From Wenzhouxiangella sediminis (lineage in GTDB: Bacteria; Pseudomonadota; Gammaproteobacteria; Xanthomonadales; Wenzhouxiangellaceae), in contig NZ_QUZK01000051.1 of the NCBI RefSeq assembly GCF_003410055.1, positions 49,765 through 113,764 on the forward strand: DNA of 64,000 nucleotides. The letters run 5' to 3'. Positions 49,872 through 58,004 of the stretch are shown here, piece after piece. Position 1 is the first letter of the stretch, and the number at the start of each line of letters is the position of its first letter. The translations under genes were made by a program, and so were the position numbers. The notes below the pieces were generated by a model. The model was not told where the DNA came from. It did not search any database and worked only from the letters and a program-made list of their open reading frames with translations.

Positions 49872-51516
49872 CGGAGAGCTCGAAAACGGTCTCCCCGCCA
49901 ACGACGGTTCGAAGCACCTCGATGTCGGCCAGCTCGGAGGCTTCGGCCTCGAAGGGGTCGGCGTCGACCACGATGAAGTCGGCCTGCTTGCCGATGGCCA
50001 GGCTGCCGACCTCCCTCTCGGCGAAACCGGCACGGGCCGCGTCGACGGTGAAGCCGCGCAGGGCCTGCTCGAGGGGCAGGGCCTCCTGGGGACGCCAGCC
50101 GCCGGGCGGCAGGCCGTCGCGCTGGCGCGTCACGGCCGCGTGGATACCCAGCCACGGGTTGACCGGCTCGACCGGAAAGTCCGAGCCCAACGCCAGGTGG
50201 ATGCCGTGCTCGAGCATCGTCGCCCAGGCGTAGGCGCCTTCGAGGCGCTCCTCTCCCAGGCGCTCGCCGGCCCAGCGCATGTCCGATGTGGCGTGGATGG
50301 GCTGCATGCTGGCGACGATGTCGTTCTCGGCCAGACGCGGAATGTCGTCGGGGTGGATGATCTGGACGTGCTCGATGCGATGACGGCCCGGATTTCCGGC
50401 ATGCCTTTCCTGCCCCGACGCGACGGCGTCGATGACCTGCCGGTTGGCGGCATCGCCGATGGCGTGGATGCCCAGCTGCAGGCCGCAACCCAGGGCGCGG
50501 TCGACCTGCGCCTGCATGTCCTCGTCGGAGAGGAACAGCAAGCCGCTGTTGCCCGGATCGTCGCTGTAGTCCGCGAGCAACGCTGCGCCCCGGCTGCCCA
50601 GGGCTCCGTCTGCATAGAATTTCACCGAGCGCGCCTTCAGCCTTTCTCCCGAATGGCGGCCGTTCTCGCACAGCCAGTCCAGCATCGCTTCGTCGCCGTC
50701 GGCGAAGGCCGTGATGCGAACCGGCAATCTACCGGCCCGGTCCCGCTCGCGGAACATGCGGAAGTTCTCCAGGCTCACGCCCATGTCGTGGACACCGGTG
50801 ACGCCGAAACGGCTCATCTCGGCCAGGGCCAGGTCGAAGGCCCGTTCGCGCACGGCCCGGTTGGGCGCCGGAACGGTCTCCTCGACGAAACGCATGGCGG
50901 TGTCGATCAGCACGCCCTCGGGCTCGCCGCCCTCGTCGCGGCGGATGTCGCCACCCTGCGGCTGCCAATCGCCCGAGAGTTCGCGCGTGGCGGCCTCCAG
51001 CGCCGCAGAATTGGCCCAACCGGCGTGTCCGTCGACGCGCACCAGCCAAACCGGACGCTCCGGAAAGGCCGCGTCCAGGTCGGCCGCGGTCGGAAAAGCC
51101 TGCCCGGGCCACAGCGTCTGGTCCCAACCACGCCCCGTCAGCCAGGCGCCTTCCGGCAGCTGCCGGGCGTGCTCGCGCAGTCGCCCGATCACCTCGTCGA
51201 TGCTGTCGGCGCCGGTCAGGTCGGCCTGGAGGCGGGCAAAACCCAGCCCCATGACGTGACCGTGCGCGTCGATCAGGCCCGGCAGGATCGTGCGCCCGCC
51301 CGCATCGACCGCCGCCAGTTCCGGGTGCTCGGCCGCGAGACCTTCGGCATCGCCCAGGTAGACGATGCTTCCCTCGGCGTTCCAGGCCATCGCGCCGGCG
51401 AGGGATTGCTCCGGGTCGAGGGTATGAATGCGCGCGTTGACGATGGCGCCGGGTTGACCGGCAAGCGCAGATGAAGACAGCAGCAGGAGGGGCAGAAGCA
51501 GGAAGCGGCGTGACAT
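49861..51516 (-). CDS. Exported amidohydrolase (YtcJ-like)
   Basis: A 551-residue metal-dependent hydrolase. Signal peptide MSRRFLLLPLLLLSSSALA, then IVNARIHTLDPEQS and GRTILPGLIDAHGHVMGLGFARLQADLTG (HxH metal site) of the amidohydrolase superfamily. Other metal/catalytic signs: VRVDGHAGWANSAALEAA, a carboxylated-Lys-type strand VKFYADGALGSRGAALLADY, IHAIGDAANRQVID, HRIEHVQIIHPDDI and LGSDFPVEPVNPWLG. This is the YtcJ/NfdA branch, which acts on N-acyl or N-substituted compounds. The substrate is unknown. The start is divergent from the plcP-like gene across 132 bp. Confidence 0.92.
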   Translation of the reverse strand: MSRRFLLLPLLLLSSSALAGQPGAIVNARIHTLDPEQSLAGAMAWNAEGSIVYLGDAEGLAAEHPELAAVDAGGRTILPGLIDAHGHVMGLGFARLQADLTGADSIDEVIGRLREHARQLPEGAWLTGRGWDQTLWPGQAFPTAADLDAAFPERPVWLVRVDGHAGWANSAALEAATRELSGDWQPQGGDIRRDEGGEPEGVLIDTAMRFVEETVPAPNRAVRERAFDLALAEMSRFGVTGVHDMGVSLENFRMFRERDRAGRLPVRITAFADGDEAMLDWLCENGRHSGERLKARSVKFYADGALGSRGAALLADYSDDPGNSGLLFLSDEDMQAQVDRALGCGLQLGIHAIGDAANRQVIDAVASGQERHAGNPGRHRIEHVQIIHPDDIPRLAENDIVASMQPIHATSDMRWAGERLGEERLEGAYAWATMLEHGIHLALGSDFPVEPVNPWLGIHAAVTRQRDGLPPGGWRPQEALPLEQALRGFTVDAARAGFAEREVGSLAIGKQADFIVVDADPFEAEASELADIEVLRTVVGGETVFELSDLR

Positions 51517-51564
51517 GGCAGAATCGTACCGGACAGTCTGGGGAACGCCGGCCAGTCTCCAACG

Positions 51565-51620
51565 CCGTCACGGTTTCGTCAAGCGCCTGTCACCGGGCTG
51601 CCACGGGCCGACCCTAGCCT
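51565..51620 (+). promoter_or_regulatory. Double Pho box and -10 element before the plcP-agt pair
   Basis: Four heptamers follow each other at an exact 11-bp period: CCGTCAC (51565), TCGTCAA (51576), CTGTCAC (51587) and CTGCCAC (51598). Each is a variant of the PhoB half-site CTGTCAT, with 4-bp spacers. TAGCCT at 51615-51620 lies 10 bp after the last one, the usual place of the -10 box when PhoB replaces the -35. The ATG of the phosphoesterase follows 28 bp later after a GAGGTG site. A strong sign of control by phosphate starvation. Confidence 0.8.
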
Positions 51621-51648
51621 GCAGTCACATCCTTGCCGAGGTGGCGAC

Positions 51649-52479
51649 ATGACACAGCGCAACCCGTTTCCGTTCAAGCGCAACGTGCGCACGATCTGGA
51701 TTTCCGACGTGCACCTGGGGTTCCCGGGGTGCAGCGCGGATTACCTGCTCGACTTCATTCGCGAGATGCGTTGCGAGACGCTCTACCTGGTCGGCGACAT
51801 CGTCGATTTCTGGTATCTCAAGAAGAAGCGCTACTGGCCGCAGAGTCACAACAACGTCATCCGCTCCCTGCTCGGCAAGGCCAAGCACGACACCCGCGTG
51901 GTCTTCGTGCCCGGCAACCACGACGAGGCCATGCGCCACTACGACGGCATGACCATCGGCAATATAGAGCTCATCAACGAAATCGTTCACGAAACCGCCG
52001 ACGGTCGGCGACTGCTGGTGCTGCACGGCGATCAGTTCGACGCGGCCGTTGTCAGTTCACCGCTGCTGGGCCTGATCGGCTCCAGGCTCTACGACGGCCT
52101 GCTCAAGCTCAACCGCCTGGTCAACTGGGTGCGCACGAAGATGGGCCGCGATCACTGGTCGCTGGCGGCCTACCTCAAGCAGCGCGTGAAAAAGGCCGTC
52201 AAGTTCATGTCCAACTTCGAGGAGGCCGTCCGGCGCTCGGCCGAGAAGAACGAAGTCGACGGTCTGGTCTGCGGTCACATCCATCGCCCGGAGATCGCCG
52301 TGGGCGAGGACGTCATCTATCTCAACTGCGGCGACTGGGTGGAAAGCTGCACAGCCCTGATCGAGCACCACGACGGCACGATCGAACTGATCCGCTCCAG
52401 CGACGTGCAGGAAGTGGTCAAGCGCCTGCCGCCGCGCCGTCAGACCTCTCCGACGCCCGACGCCGTCAAAGCCGCATGA
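51649..52479 (+). CDS. plcP: PlcP-like metallophosphoesterase (phospholipase C type)
   Basis: A 276-residue calcineurin-fold phosphoesterase. Metal-site motifs: WISDVHLGFPGCSADYLLDF, LYLVGDIVDFWYLKKK, VFVPGNHDEAMRHY, LLVLHGDQFDAAV and GLVCGHIHRPEIA. Such proteins are often labelled UDP-2,3-diacylglucosamine diphosphatase (LpxH). Here the double Pho box, and a GT4 glycosyltransferase joined by ATGA, match the plcP-agt operons that replace phospholipids with glycolipids under phosphate limitation. PlcP cleaves membrane phospholipids to diacylglycerol. The PlcP reading is my inference from context; LpxH activity remains possible. Confidence 0.78.
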   Translation: MTQRNPFPFKRNVRTIWISDVHLGFPGCSADYLLDFIREMRCETLYLVGDIVDFWYLKKKRYWPQSHNNVIRSLLGKAKHDTRVVFVPGNHDEAMRHYDGMTIGNIELINEIVHETADGRRLLVLHGDQFDAAVVSSPLLGLIGSRLYDGLLKLNRLVNWVRTKMGRDHWSLAAYLKQRVKKAVKFMSNFEEAVRRSAEKNEVDGLVCGHIHRPEIAVGEDVIYLNCGDWVESCTALIEHHDGTIELIRSSDVQEVVKRLPPRRQTSPTPDAVKAA

Positions 52480-53558
52480 ACATCCTGCTCGTCACCGACG
52501 CCTGGGCACCCCAGGTCAACGGCGTCGTGCGCACGCTCGAGCGCACCCGCGATGCACTGGCCGAGCTGGGCCATCGGGTGACGGTGCTCTCGCCGGCCGG
52601 CCGGACCCTGCCCTGCCCGGGCTATCCGGAAATCCGCCTGGCGCTGCGCCCGCGCAAGCTGATTCGCGAAGCCATGACCGGCGGCCCCTTCGACGCCATC
52701 CACATCGCCACCGAGGGCCCGCTCGGCCTGGCCGCCAGCCGCTGGTGCCGCCGCCACGGCCTGCCCTTCACGACTTCGTATCACACGCGCTTCCCGGAAT
52801 ACCTGCGCATGCGTGCGCCTGTGCCGCTCGGCCTGAGTTACGCCTACATGCGCTGGTTCCACTCCCGCGCGAGCCGCACCTTCGTACGCACGCCCACCCA
52901 GAAATCCCTGCTGACCGAGCGTGGCTTCCGGAACCTGCACGTGTGGCCCGGCGGCGTCGATACGCAGGTGTTCAGGCCCCGAGAACGCGACCGCTTGCGA
53001 CTGCCGCGACCGATCAGCCTTTATGCGGGCCGCGTGGCGGTCGAGAAGAACATCGAGGCCTTCCTGAAACTCGACCTGCCGGGCGCCAAGGTCGTCATCG
53101 GCGACGGTCCCGCCCTGGCCGCCCTGCGCGAACGCTACCCCGGTGTCCACTTCCTGGGATACCGCCACGGCGAGGAGCTCGCAGGGCTGATGAGCTCGGC
53201 CGACGTGTTCGTCTTCCCCAGCCGGACCGACACGCTCGGGCTGGTCATCCTCGAGTCGATGGCCTGCGGTGTCCCCGTGGCGGCGTTCCCGGTGCCGGGA
53301 CCGGCCGACCTGGTCACCGACGGCGGCAACGGTGCGCTCGACGAAGACCTGCGCGAAGCGGTTTTCCGGGCCCTGTCGGTCGACGGCGACAGCTGTGCCG
53401 AGTTCGCGGGGCGATTCTCCTGGGACGCCTCGACCCGCCGCTTCCTCGGCCTGCTCAAGCCGGTCGACGAAGCGGCTTCCGAGCGACGGTATAATCCGGC
53501 CCCATGTCACTCGCCGCCCCCGGACCCGAAACCCGCGTCTATCGGCCTGCCGAACTGA
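52476..53558 (+). CDS. agt: Agt-like family 4 glycosyltransferase
   Basis: A 360-residue GT-B glycosyltransferase. The N-terminal domain starts MNILLVTDAWAPQVNGVVRTLERTRDALAELGHRVTVLSP; the C-terminal nucleotide-sugar domain has ISLYAGRVAVEKNIEAFLKL, FLGYRHGEELAGLMSSADVFVFPSRTDTLGLVILESMACGVPVAAFPVPGPADLV (EX7E-like region). It overlaps the plcP stop by ATGA. In plcP-agt operons this protein glycosylates diacylglycerol, using UDP-Glc or UDP-GlcA; the acceptor here is inferred. Its last 18 codons overlap the start of xseA in a different frame, so either its true stop is earlier by frameshift, or the overlap is real. Confidence 0.85.
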   Translation: MNILLVTDAWAPQVNGVVRTLERTRDALAELGHRVTVLSPAGRTLPCPGYPEIRLALRPRKLIREAMTGGPFDAIHIATEGPLGLAASRWCRRHGLPFTTSYHTRFPEYLRMRAPVPLGLSYAYMRWFHSRASRTFVRTPTQKSLLTERGFRNLHVWPGGVDTQVFRPRERDRLRLPRPISLYAGRVAVEKNIEAFLKLDLPGAKVVIGDGPALAALRERYPGVHFLGYRHGEELAGLMSSADVFVFPSRTDTLGLVILESMACGVPVAAFPVPGPADLVTDGGNGALDEDLREAVFRALSVDGDSCAEFAGRFSWDASTRRFLGLLKPVDEAASERRYNPAPCHSPPPDPKPASIGLPN

Positions 53559-54871
53559 ATCGCGAAGTCCGGCTTCACATCGAAGCCGGCTTTCCCCGGC
53601 TGTGGCTGTCGGGCGAAATTTCAAACCTCGCCCGGCCGCCTTCCGGCCACCTCTATTTCACGCTCAAGGACCAGCGCGCCCAGATCCGCTGCGCCCTGTT
53701 CAAGGGCAACGCCATGGGCATGGGCTTCCGGCCGGAAAACGGCATGCAGGTGCTCGTGCGCGGGCGCCTCAGCCTTTACGAACCCCGGGGCGACTACCAG
53801 CTCATCGCCGACGGCATGCTCGAGACCGGCGCCGGGGCGCTGGCCCAGGCCTTCGAGGCGCTGAAGAAGAAGCTCGAAACCGAAGGCCTGTTCGACGAAG
53901 CGCACAAGCGCCCCCTGCCACGCTGGCCCGAGCGCATCAGCGTGGTGACCTCGCCCTCGGGCGCAGCCGTGCGCGACATCCTGCAGACGCTCGAACGGCG
54001 CTGGCCGAGGGCACGGGTGCGCATCTACCCCAGCCAGGTCCAGGGCGAGGCTGCTCCGGCCGAGCTGATCCGGGCGCTGCGCGCCGCCGACCGGCAAGGA
54101 TTCGGCCAGGTGATCCTGCTCGCTCGGGGCGGCGGTTCGCTGGAGGACCTGTGGGCTTTCAACGACGAAGGCCTGGCGCGCGCCATCCACGAATGCGCTA
54201 CGCCCGTGGTCAGCGGCGTGGGCCACGAAACCGACTTCACGATCGCGGACTTTGTCGCGGACCACCGCGCGCCGACGCCGACGGCCGCCGCCGTGGCCGC
54301 GACACCGGACGGCCCCGAACTGCTCGTCCAGCTCGGCCGCAGCGAATCACGCCTGACTCGGGCCATCGAGCAGACGGTACAGCGCCAGACGCAGCGGCTC
54401 GACCACGCCGACGGCCGGCTGCGCCAGCAACACCCCGAAAGGAGACTGGACGAACTCTCGCGCCGTCAAACAGAACTGTCGCGGCGAAATGAACTTGCCC
54501 TGAAGCGGCGGCTGGAGACCCGCCAGCGGCAGCTCCAGGGACTCGAGAGCCGACTGCTCGCCCGCCACCCGAGACGACAACTCGAACAGCTCGATCTCCA
54601 GGTCTCAACATTGCGCACCCGACTCGTCCGGGCCGCCACCCAGAGTCTCGAACGACGCGAGCAGCAGGTGGCGGCCGTCGCCCGCTCGCTCAACAACGTC
54701 AGCCCGCTGGCCGTACTCGAGCGTGGCTATGCGGTGATCAGGGACCCGGAAGGCCAGGCCATGACCGAGAGAAACCGATTTATCAAAGGCAAGAAAATCA
54801 ATATATTGATGGATGAATTTGAACTCGACGCAGAGGTTGTGACGGCGCCCCGGGACGCCAGCCTCGAATGA
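53504..54871 (+). CDS. xseA: Exodeoxyribonuclease VII large subunit
   Basis: A 455-residue large subunit of ExoVII, which degrades single-stranded DNA with XseB (not in the window). An N-terminal OB fold (VYRPAELNREVRLHIEAGFPRLWLSGEISNLARPPSGHLYFTLKDQRAQIRCALFKGNAM) and the catalytic domain follow: RISVVTSPSGAAVRDILQTLERRWPRARVRIYPSQVQGEAA, then VILLARGGGSLEDLWAFNDEGLARAI and VVSGVGHETDFTIADFVADHRAPTPTAAA. A coiled coil of charged repeats fills residues 280-400. Start at ATG 53504 is 55 bp inside the previous gene. Confidence 0.95.
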   Translation: MSLAAPGPETRVYRPAELNREVRLHIEAGFPRLWLSGEISNLARPPSGHLYFTLKDQRAQIRCALFKGNAMGMGFRPENGMQVLVRGRLSLYEPRGDYQLIADGMLETGAGALAQAFEALKKKLETEGLFDEAHKRPLPRWPERISVVTSPSGAAVRDILQTLERRWPRARVRIYPSQVQGEAAPAELIRALRAADRQGFGQVILLARGGGSLEDLWAFNDEGLARAIHECATPVVSGVGHETDFTIADFVADHRAPTPTAAAVAATPDGPELLVQLGRSESRLTRAIEQTVQRQTQRLDHADGRLRQQHPERRLDELSRRQTELSRRNELALKRRLETRQRQLQGLESRLLARHPRRQLEQLDLQVSTLRTRLVRAATQSLERREQQVAAVARSLNNVSPLAVLERGYAVIRDPEGQAMTERNRFIKGKKINILMDEFELDAEVVTAPRDASLE

Positions 54872-55452
54872 GTCATCGCCTGATCGGGCCCGTCACGCAC
54901 GAGGCCGAAATCAAGAAGAGCCGCTTCATCGCCCACGCCGCTCCGGTCGACGACGAGGACGCGGCCAGAGCCTTCATCGAACGGGTCAGCGACCCGACCG
55001 CCAACCACAACTGCTGGGCCTGGCTGATTGGCGACAACTACCGCTTCGATGACGACGGCGAACCGGGCGGCACCGCCGGCCGACCCATCCTGCAGGCCAT
55101 CGAGAGCCAGGGCTACGACCGCACCGTCGTGGTCGTCACCCGCTTCTTCGGAGGCACCAAGCTCGGCACCGGCGGCCTCGCGAGAGCTTACGGCGGCACG
55201 GCCAACGAGGCGCTTCGCACCGCGGAGAGCACCCCGATCGTGCCCAAGGTTCGGCTGCGCCTGAACCTCCCCTTCGAGTTCGTCGGCGCCGCCCACCACG
55301 CCCTGTCCGAATTCGGCGGCGAAAAACTCTCCGAAGACTACGACACCGACGGCGTCACCCTGATCGTCACCGTCCCCGCCGCCAGCCGCCAGGCTTTCTC
55401 CGAACATATCCGCGACGCGGCCAAAGGTCAGGGCCGCGTGGCGCGCATCTAG
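54868..55452 (+). CDS. yigZ: YigZ/IMPACT family protein
   Basis: A 194-residue protein of the UPF0029 (IMPACT/YigZ) family. Signature: IKKSRFIAHAAPVDDEDAARAFIERVSDPTANHNCWAWLIGDNYRFDDDGEPGGTAGRPILQAIESQGYDRTVVVVTRFFGGTKLGTGGLARAYGGTANEAL. The DDGEPGGTAGxPxL and RYFGGTKLGxGGLxRAYG blocks are diagnostic. Function is unknown; eukaryotic homologues regulate Gcn1. A C-terminal ferredoxin-like domain follows. Overlaps the xseA stop by ATGA. Confidence 0.95.
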   Translation: MSHRLIGPVTHEAEIKKSRFIAHAAPVDDEDAARAFIERVSDPTANHNCWAWLIGDNYRFDDDGEPGGTAGRPILQAIESQGYDRTVVVVTRFFGGTKLGTGGLARAYGGTANEALRTAESTPIVPKVRLRLNLPFEFVGAAHHALSEFGGEKLSEDYDTDGVTLIVTVPAASRQAFSEHIRDAAKGQGRVARI

Positions 55453-55454
55453 AA

Positions 55455-55513
55455 TTCACATGAAGTCTTCTATTGTTTTTAAACAAATAGTTACCGCCTT
55501 TTCCTCATGTGAA
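55455..55513. repeat. A/T-rich inverted repeat in the yigZ-monooxygenase gap
   Basis: TTCACATGA (55455-55463) is repeated in inverse at 55505-55513 (TCATGTGAA), 41 bp apart. Inside lies an internal A/T hairpin (CTATTGTTT against AAACAAATAG). The A/T content contrasts with the flanking genes. It may act as terminator for the plus-strand operon, or as a protein-binding cruciform. It does not belong to the simple-repeat families. Confidence 0.5.
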
Positions 55514-55571
55514 AAATCAGGCGGAAAACGGCTGACGCCATCTTGGCCCGACAGGACCACTTAAACCTGCC

Positions 55572-57050
55572 ATGCCCTCCCAGCGCAGCCACCACTACCG
55601 CATTGCCATCATCGGCGCCGGTTTCGCCGGCCTCGGTGCGGCCATTCGCCTGCGACAGCGCGGCGAGCGCGATTTCCGGATCTTCGAAAAGTCCGACGGC
55701 GTGGGCGGCACCTGGTGGGTCAATCGCTATCCCGGCTGCGCCTGCGACGTGCCCTCGCGGCTGTATTCCCTGTCGTTCGCGCCCAACCCGGACTGGACCC
55801 GGCATTTCGCGCCGCGGGCCGAAATTCAGGCCTACCTCGAAGGCCTGGTGTTCGAGCATCGACTCGAACCGCATCTGCAGACCGACACCGAAATCGTGCG
55901 GGCCGAATGGCTCGACGATGCGAAGCGCTGGCGACTGACCGACGGCCGCGGCCTGCAATGCACCGCCGACGTACTGGTCAGCGCCCTGGGCGGCCTGTCG
56001 CGGCCCGCCTGGCCCGACCTGCCCGGCCTCGATGAATTCGAAGGACGCGTGGTGCATTCCCAGCAGTGGCCTCGAGATTTGAATCTCGAGGACCGGCGGA
56101 TCGGCGTGGTCGGGACGGGCGCGTCGGCGGCGCAACTGGTGCCCGAAGTCGCCCGCAAGGCACGGCACCTGACCGTCTTCCAGCGAACACCGGCCTGGAT
56201 CATTCCGCGGCGGGACCGACCGATCGGACCCGTCAGGCGCAAATTATTCCGACGCTTTCCCCTGGCGCTGAAAATGGCTCGCTTCGCGATCTGGGCGCGC
56301 AACGAGCTGCGCGTACCGGCCCTGATGCGCTGGCACTGGATGGCGGCGGGTCATCGCTGGCTGGCCAACCGCCACCGCCGGCGCCAGGTCCGCGATCCGC
56401 TGCTGCGAGACAAGCTCAGGCCCGATTACGATATCGGCTGCAAACGCGTCATTCTCTCCGACGATTTCTACCCCACCTTCAACCGCGACAACGTCACCCT
56501 GGTCGACCGGGCCGTCGAACGCGTGACGGAAAGTGCCGTGGTCGATGCGGACGGGAAGGCGCACCCGGTCGACGTCCTGATCCTGGCGACCGGCTTCCGG
56601 GCCACCGAGCCCGTGCCCAAGGGCATGATCACCGGCCGCGGCGGCCGCGACCTGGCACGGCAATGGCGCACGGGTCCGGCCGCCTACAAGGGCACCACGG
56701 TGCACGGCTTCCCCAACCTGTTCATCCTGCTCGGCCCGAACACGGCCCTGGGCCACAGCTCGGTGCTGCTGATGATCGAATCGCAGATCCGCTATCTGCT
56801 CTCGGCCCTGGACCGCCTGCAAGCAGCCGGCGGCGAGCCGCTCGAGGTGAAACAGGAGGCCGAGCAAGCCTGGAACGACTGGATCGAGCGGCGACTGTCG
56901 CGATCGGTTTGGAACGCGGGCGGCTGCAGCAGCTGGTACCTGCATCCGGCAAGCGGGCGCAACACCACGATCTGGCCGGGCTTCACCTTTGATTTCAGGC
57001 GCCGCCTTCGGCGCTTCGACCCCGAAGCCTACTGCGGCCGCGACAATTGA
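55572..57050 (+). CDS. Flavin monooxygenase, Baeyer-Villiger type
   Basis: A 492-residue FAD/NADPH enzyme. It has the FAD loop IAIIGAGFAGLGAAIRLRQRG at its start, DGVGGTWWVNRYPGCACDVPSRLYSLSF (typical BVMO text), and the BVMO fingerprint FxGxxxHxxxWP as FEGRVVHSQQWP. The NADPH loop is IGVVGTGASAAQLVPEVA. Likely oxidises a ketone to an ester, or a heteroatom. No substrate hint from neighbours. Size is shorter than the 540-residue type I CHMO class, closer to other FMO-like proteins. The start ATG 55572 has no clear ribosome site. Confidence 0.93.
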   Translation: MPSQRSHHYRIAIIGAGFAGLGAAIRLRQRGERDFRIFEKSDGVGGTWWVNRYPGCACDVPSRLYSLSFAPNPDWTRHFAPRAEIQAYLEGLVFEHRLEPHLQTDTEIVRAEWLDDAKRWRLTDGRGLQCTADVLVSALGGLSRPAWPDLPGLDEFEGRVVHSQQWPRDLNLEDRRIGVVGTGASAAQLVPEVARKARHLTVFQRTPAWIIPRRDRPIGPVRRKLFRRFPLALKMARFAIWARNELRVPALMRWHWMAAGHRWLANRHRRRQVRDPLLRDKLRPDYDIGCKRVILSDDFYPTFNRDNVTLVDRAVERVTESAVVDADGKAHPVDVLILATGFRATEPVPKGMITGRGGRDLARQWRTGPAAYKGTTVHGFPNLFILLGPNTALGHSSVLLMIESQIRYLLSALDRLQAAGGEPLEVKQEAEQAWNDWIERRLSRSVWNAGGCSSWYLHPASGRNTTIWPGFTFDFRRRLRRFDPEAYCGRDN

Positions 57051-57053
57051 CCC

Positions 57054-58004
57054 CTATTTCAGGAGACCGATCTCGCGCAGTCGCTCGAGCAGGTAATCGT
57101 GCGAGGCGATTGGCTCATAGCGATCCGGATTGTCTTCCGTGGCGCAGCCAGGCAAGGTCTCGATGACGAAATCCGGGTTGGGGTGCAGGAAAAAGGGAAT
57201 CGAGTAGCGCGAGCGCTTGGCCGCCTCGCCGGGCGGGTTGACCACCCGGTGCGTGGTCGACGGATAGACGTGGTTGGTCAAGCGCTGCAGCATGTCGCCG
57301 ACGTTGACCACGATGGTGCCCGGCAGGGTCGTCACGGCGATCCAGCGGCCGTCCCGGGTGAGGATCTCCAGACCCTGCTCGCGTGAACCGACCAGCAGCG
57401 TGATCAGGTTGATGTCTTCGTGGCTGGCCGCGCGCACTGCGCCTTCCGGCGCATTGTCGATCGGCGGATAGTGCAGCGGGCGCAGGATGGAATTGCCGTA
57501 GTTGGTCTTGTCGGCGAACCAGTCGGGCTCCAGGCCGAGATCGCAGGCCGCGGCCGACAGCACACGGTCGCCGACGCTCTCGAGCGCTTCGTAGATCCCG
57601 AGCGCTCGCTCGCGAAATCCCGACACCTCGTCGGGCCAGAGGTTGGGCATCAGGATGTCGGGGTGCGGATTGGCTTCGTCGGAGATTTCGCGTCCGACGT
57701 GCCAGAACTCCTTGAGGTCGGGCACGTCGCGCCCCTTGGCATGCTCGACGCCGAAGCCGGTGTAGCCGCGGGCGCCGCCCTTGCCGGGCTGGTGGTATTG
57801 CAGCTTGGTTTCTTCGGGCAGCGCAAAGAATTCGCGGAACGCGTCGTAGGCATCGTCGATCACCTGCTGGTCGATGCCGTGATCGGTGATGCCGACGAAA
57901 CCGAACTCGCGCCAGGCGCGGCCGAGCCGATCGCTGAAGTCGCCTTTTCGGCCGTCGAAGTCGGCCAGGGAAAGAACGGGAATGCCGGTGTCGTGTGTGG
58001 TCAT
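57054..58004 (-). CDS. 2-oxoglutarate/Fe(II) oxygenase, isopenicillin N synthase-like
   Basis: A 316-residue non-haem iron oxygenase. The N-terminal DIOX_N region (IPVLSLADFDGRKGDFSDRLGRAWREFGFVGITDHGID) leads to the jelly-roll core. The 2-His-1-Asp facial triad is seen as SHEDINLITLL (His-x-Asp) and TTHRVVNPPGEAAKRSRYSIPFFLHP, where the second His precedes a conserved Arg-x-Ser for oxoglutarate. The substrate is unknown; relatives oxidise amino acids, hormones or small metabolites. It starts 4 bp inside the end of glmM, in the same operon orientation, and its stop lies 3 bp from the convergent monooxygenase stop. Confidence 0.9.
   Translation of the reverse strand: MTTHDTGIPVLSLADFDGRKGDFSDRLGRAWREFGFVGITDHGIDQQVIDDAYDAFREFFALPEETKLQYHQPGKGGARGYTGFGVEHAKGRDVPDLKEFWHVGREISDEANPHPDILMPNLWPDEVSGFRERALGIYEALESVGDRVLSAAACDLGLEPDWFADKTNYGNSILRPLHYPPIDNAPEGAVRAASHEDINLITLLVGSREQGLEILTRDGRWIAVTTLPGTIVVNVGDMLQRLTNHVYPSTTHRVVNPPGEAAKRSRYSIPFFLHPNPDFVIETLPGCATEDNPDRYEPIASHDYLLERLREIGLLK

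Noticed and set aside
51649..52479. LpxH (lipid A biosynthesis) as the primary name
   Set aside because: The Pho box and coupled GT4 gene fit PlcP-Agt better; LpxH is kept as an alternative.
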